Translations under genes and position numbers: made by a program
The notes under the pieces: generated by a model
What the model was told of the DNA's origin: nothing
Seen by the model: the letters and a program-made list of their open reading frames with translations, nothing else
Databases searched by the model: none
In this document: piece after piece, positions 62,489 through 64,000 of the stretch
Layout of the letters: each line of letters starts with the position of its first letter
Position numbering within the stretch: the stretch's first letter is position 1
Assembly (NCBI GenBank): GCA_003327455.1
Contig: QOQU01000002.1
Location: 167,963-231,962, forward strand
Reading direction: 5' to 3'
Length of the DNA stretch: 64,000 nt
From: Anaerolineae bacterium
Lineage (GTDB): Bacteria > Chloroflexota > Anaerolineae > Anaerolineales > UBA4823

Positions 62489-63055
62489 ATGAATGACCAA
62501 ATCTCATCAAGTTTTGACCTGCCAGCTCTAATCGAAGCATTACTTTTCGTTTCATCAAACCCGGTAAGCCTCAATCATTTAGCAGCCGTGCTAGAGATTT
62601 CCACTTCACAGGTTGAGGAAGCCATCCGAGAGTTGGAAAACAGGTTGCTCTCCACAGCTTCACCATCATACATTCGCCTGCAAAAACATCAGGGGCGCTT
62701 TCAACTCACCACTGCGCCTGAGATTGCCACTTTCATCGAAAAATTTTTAGGTCTGGAGACATCCAGCCGTCTCACCCAGGCCGCCTTAGAAACCCTGGCC
62801 GTCATTGCTTATCGTCAACCAATCACGCGTCCTCAAATTGAGGCAATCCGCGGCGTAAATAGCGATAGCGTATTAAAAACCCTTCTCAGCAAAGGCTTAA
62901 TCCAGGAAGTTGGAAGAGCCGAAGCGCCTGGTCGCCCAATTCTCTATGCGATAACAACTGAATTTTTACAACATTTCGGCTTTTCATCCCTCGAGCAACT
63001 ACCTCCATGGCAGGATGAACAAGATGCGGACTCCTTAGAAATTGTTGAAAGTTGA
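62489..63055 (+). CDS. scpB: segregation and condensation protein B
   Basis: A 188-aa winged-helix kleisin partner of SMC and ScpA. It shows the expected LPALIEALLFVSSNPVSLNH start, LTQAALETLAVIAYRQPITR near residue 95, and IRGVNSDSVLKTLLSKGLI with the terminal GRPILYAIT. The ATG at 62489 is used. No ribosome site is visible and a -10 lies 20 bases upstream. scpA is not adjacent. The pseudouridine synthase gene follows. Confidence 0.95.
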   Translation: MNDQISSSFDLPALIEALLFVSSNPVSLNHLAAVLEISTSQVEEAIRELENRLLSTASPSYIRLQKHQGRFQLTTAPEIATFIEKFLGLETSSRLTQAALETLAVIAYRQPITRPQIEAIRGVNSDSVLKTLLSKGLIQEVGRAEAPGRPILYAITTEFLQHFGFSSLEQLPPWQDEQDADSLEIVES

Positions 63056-63084
63056 AGGAAATAACCTTTCTGAGGGTTAATGGC

Positions 63085-63831
63085 ATGGAAGAAAGAGTTC
63101 AAAAAATCCTGGCTAGAGCCGGTTATGGTTCCAGAAGACAATGCGAAGCCCTTATCCTTCAAGGCAGGGTCAAGGTAAACGGGGTGACCATACGATTAGG
63201 TGCCAAGGCTGACCCTGATAAGGATAAGATAACCCTGGACAATCAACCATTGAGGGATCATCCTCAGAAGTACTATATAGCTTTATACAAACCGCGCGGC
63301 ATTGTTTCAGCAGCTTTTTCGCCTGAAGGTAAAAAGACGGTATGTGACCTTGTGAATGTCGAAACTCGACTTTTTCCTGTCGGTCGTTTAGACGTCGATA
63401 GTGAAGGATTAATCCTCTTAACCAACGACGGCGAATTAGCCAATATTCTCACCCATCCGCGTTATGGACATGAGAAAGAATACCGCGTGCTGGTTGCCAG
63501 ACGCCCAGATGAAGAGCAACTAAAAGCCTGGCAACATGGTATTGTCCTTTCGGACGGCTACCGAACCCGACCCGTGCATGTTCGCATCGAAATGACCACT
63601 CCAAAAGGCGCGTGGCTTCGGGTAATCCTTCACGAAGGTCGGAAGCGTCAAATTCGCGAAATGGGAACTCTGACAGGTTTACCGGTCTTGAGGATCATTC
63701 GTATCCGGATTGGAGAAGTGACTTTGGGCAACTTAAAACCCGGAGAATGGCGATATTTGACCCCCACTGAAGTGAAAAAGCTCAAAAGTCCCGCTCAAAA
63801 AACCTTCCCTACCAAACCCTCCACAGGATAA
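63085..63831 (+). CDS. rluB: 23S/16S rRNA pseudouridine synthase, RsuA/RluB family
   Basis: A 248-aa enzyme converting uridine to pseudouridine in rRNA. An N-terminal S4 RNA-binding domain (MEERVQKILARAGYGSRRQC) precedes the synthase domain with catalytic aspartate in PVGRLDVDSEGLILL near residue 105 and EGRKRQIREMGTL near 190. RluB, RluE, RluF and RsuA cannot be fully separated by eye; the scpB neighbour favours RluB. The ATG at 63085 follows GAGGG. An earlier in-frame start overlaps scpB and is less likely. Confidence 0.93.
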   Translation: MEERVQKILARAGYGSRRQCEALILQGRVKVNGVTIRLGAKADPDKDKITLDNQPLRDHPQKYYIALYKPRGIVSAAFSPEGKKTVCDLVNVETRLFPVGRLDVDSEGLILLTNDGELANILTHPRYGHEKEYRVLVARRPDEEQLKAWQHGIVLSDGYRTRPVHVRIEMTTPKGAWLRVILHEGRKRQIREMGTLTGLPVLRIIRIRIGEVTLGNLKPGEWRYLTPTEVKKLKSPAQKTFPTKPSTG

Positions 63832-63884
63832 AATCATTGTGCCTGGAAAATCTTCATCCTAATCCAACCTTCGAAGGAATGACA

Positions 63885-64000
63885 ATGTCCTTAGACCTGC
63901 ATAACGTAAATAAGCCTCAGGAAACGGAAATCAATCACTCACCTCAACCGTTTACGTATCCCATCGCCCGGTGGGAAATCATTCTCATCGCCGGTCTTTT
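63885..64000 (+). CDS. start of a truncated gene, probable membrane protein
   Basis: An ATG preceded by GAAGGA opens a frame that runs off the window end after 38 codons. The first 30 residues are polar (MSLDLHNVNKPQETEINHS) and the last visible ones (WEIILIAGLF) look like the start of a membrane helix. Too little is present to name a family. Confidence 0.6.
   Translation, partial: MSLDLHNVNKPQETEINHSPQPFTYPIARWEIILIAGL

Noticed and set aside
1..64000. Mobile elements or horizontally acquired islands
   Set aside because: No transposase, integrase, att-like direct repeats next to the tRNA, or abrupt composition change was noticed by eye. A k-mer analysis could still reveal subtle transfer.

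Overview
The window looks like an ordinary chromosomal segment of a bacterium of the phylum Chloroflexota, most likely class Anaerolineae. This is inferred from gene content and style, not from an rRNA gene. The clues are long Thr-Pro repeat linkers in surface proteins, a Chloroflexota-style DPFG methylase-like protein, tandem small c-di-AMP receptor genes, a lipoprotein-rich envelope with no outer-membrane machinery, and moderate G+C. I see no insertion sequence, prophage, integrase, CRISPR array or plasmid gene.

Layout. 1-3.8 kb (+): pyruvate kinase and a methylase-like protein of unknown role. 3.8-6.5 kb (-): a candidate 6S RNA, aspS and an XRE-cupin regulator. 6.7-9.5 kb (+): a fused ADP-forming acyl-CoA synthetase with an acetyltransferase domain. 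9.6-15.9 kb (+): a three-gene MacB-like export operon whose ATPase carries a cyclic-nucleotide-binding domain, then a LysM/M23 peptidase and a small membrane protein. 15.9-19.4 kb (+): a tandem glycine riboswitch controlling gcvH-gcvPA-gcvPB. 19.6-25.8 kb (+): a uridine-kinase-like protein, tgt, uppP, a lipid kinase, an acyltransferase and a DsbA-like protein. 25.8-31.8 kb (-): alcohol dehydrogenase, a GNAT-like protein, a class A penicillin-binding protein and a MaoC-type hydratase. 32.0-32.7 kb (+): two adjacent c-di-AMP receptor genes, convergent with an AMMECR1 protein. 33.4-36.0 kb (+): rpsF-ssb-rpsR and a parvulin foldase. 36.2-42.8 kb (-): moaC, a moaD-moaE fusion, threonine synthase, rnc and smc. 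42.8-47.3 kb (+): ftsY, prfB with a programmed frameshift, and a large membrane protein. 47.2-49.7 kb: an SCP2 protein, an amino-acid ABC binding protein and permease, and tRNA-Leu(GAG). 49.9-55.2 kb: plsX, two membrane proteins, a class II aldolase-family enzyme, and a pair made of a 175-aa protein and an SPFH protein fused to a DNA-binding-type helix-turn-helix. 55.2-62.4 kb (-): a nine-gene run of envelope and sugar genes, a Mg-chelatase-type AAA+ ATPase, a URO-D family protein and rsmD. 62.5-64 kb (+): scpB, an rsuA-type pseudouridine synthase and the start of a further gene.

Most genes are housekeeping: glycolysis, one-carbon metabolism, translation, chromosome segregation (smc, scpB) and envelope building (uppP, plsX, plsC, PBP1A). 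The most interesting items are RNA and regulatory features: the 6S RNA candidate, the glycine riboswitch with a terminator that overlaps its P1 stem, a possible S6:S18 leader element, the prfB frameshift, and several promoters placed so close to start codons that leaderless mRNAs are likely. The second group is unusual protein architecture: the ABC-cNMP fusion, the SPFH-HTH fusion, the mismatched tandem c-di-AMP receptors, the methylase-like protein without its catalytic motif, the MoaD-MoaE fusion and the G5-plus-propeller lipoprotein.
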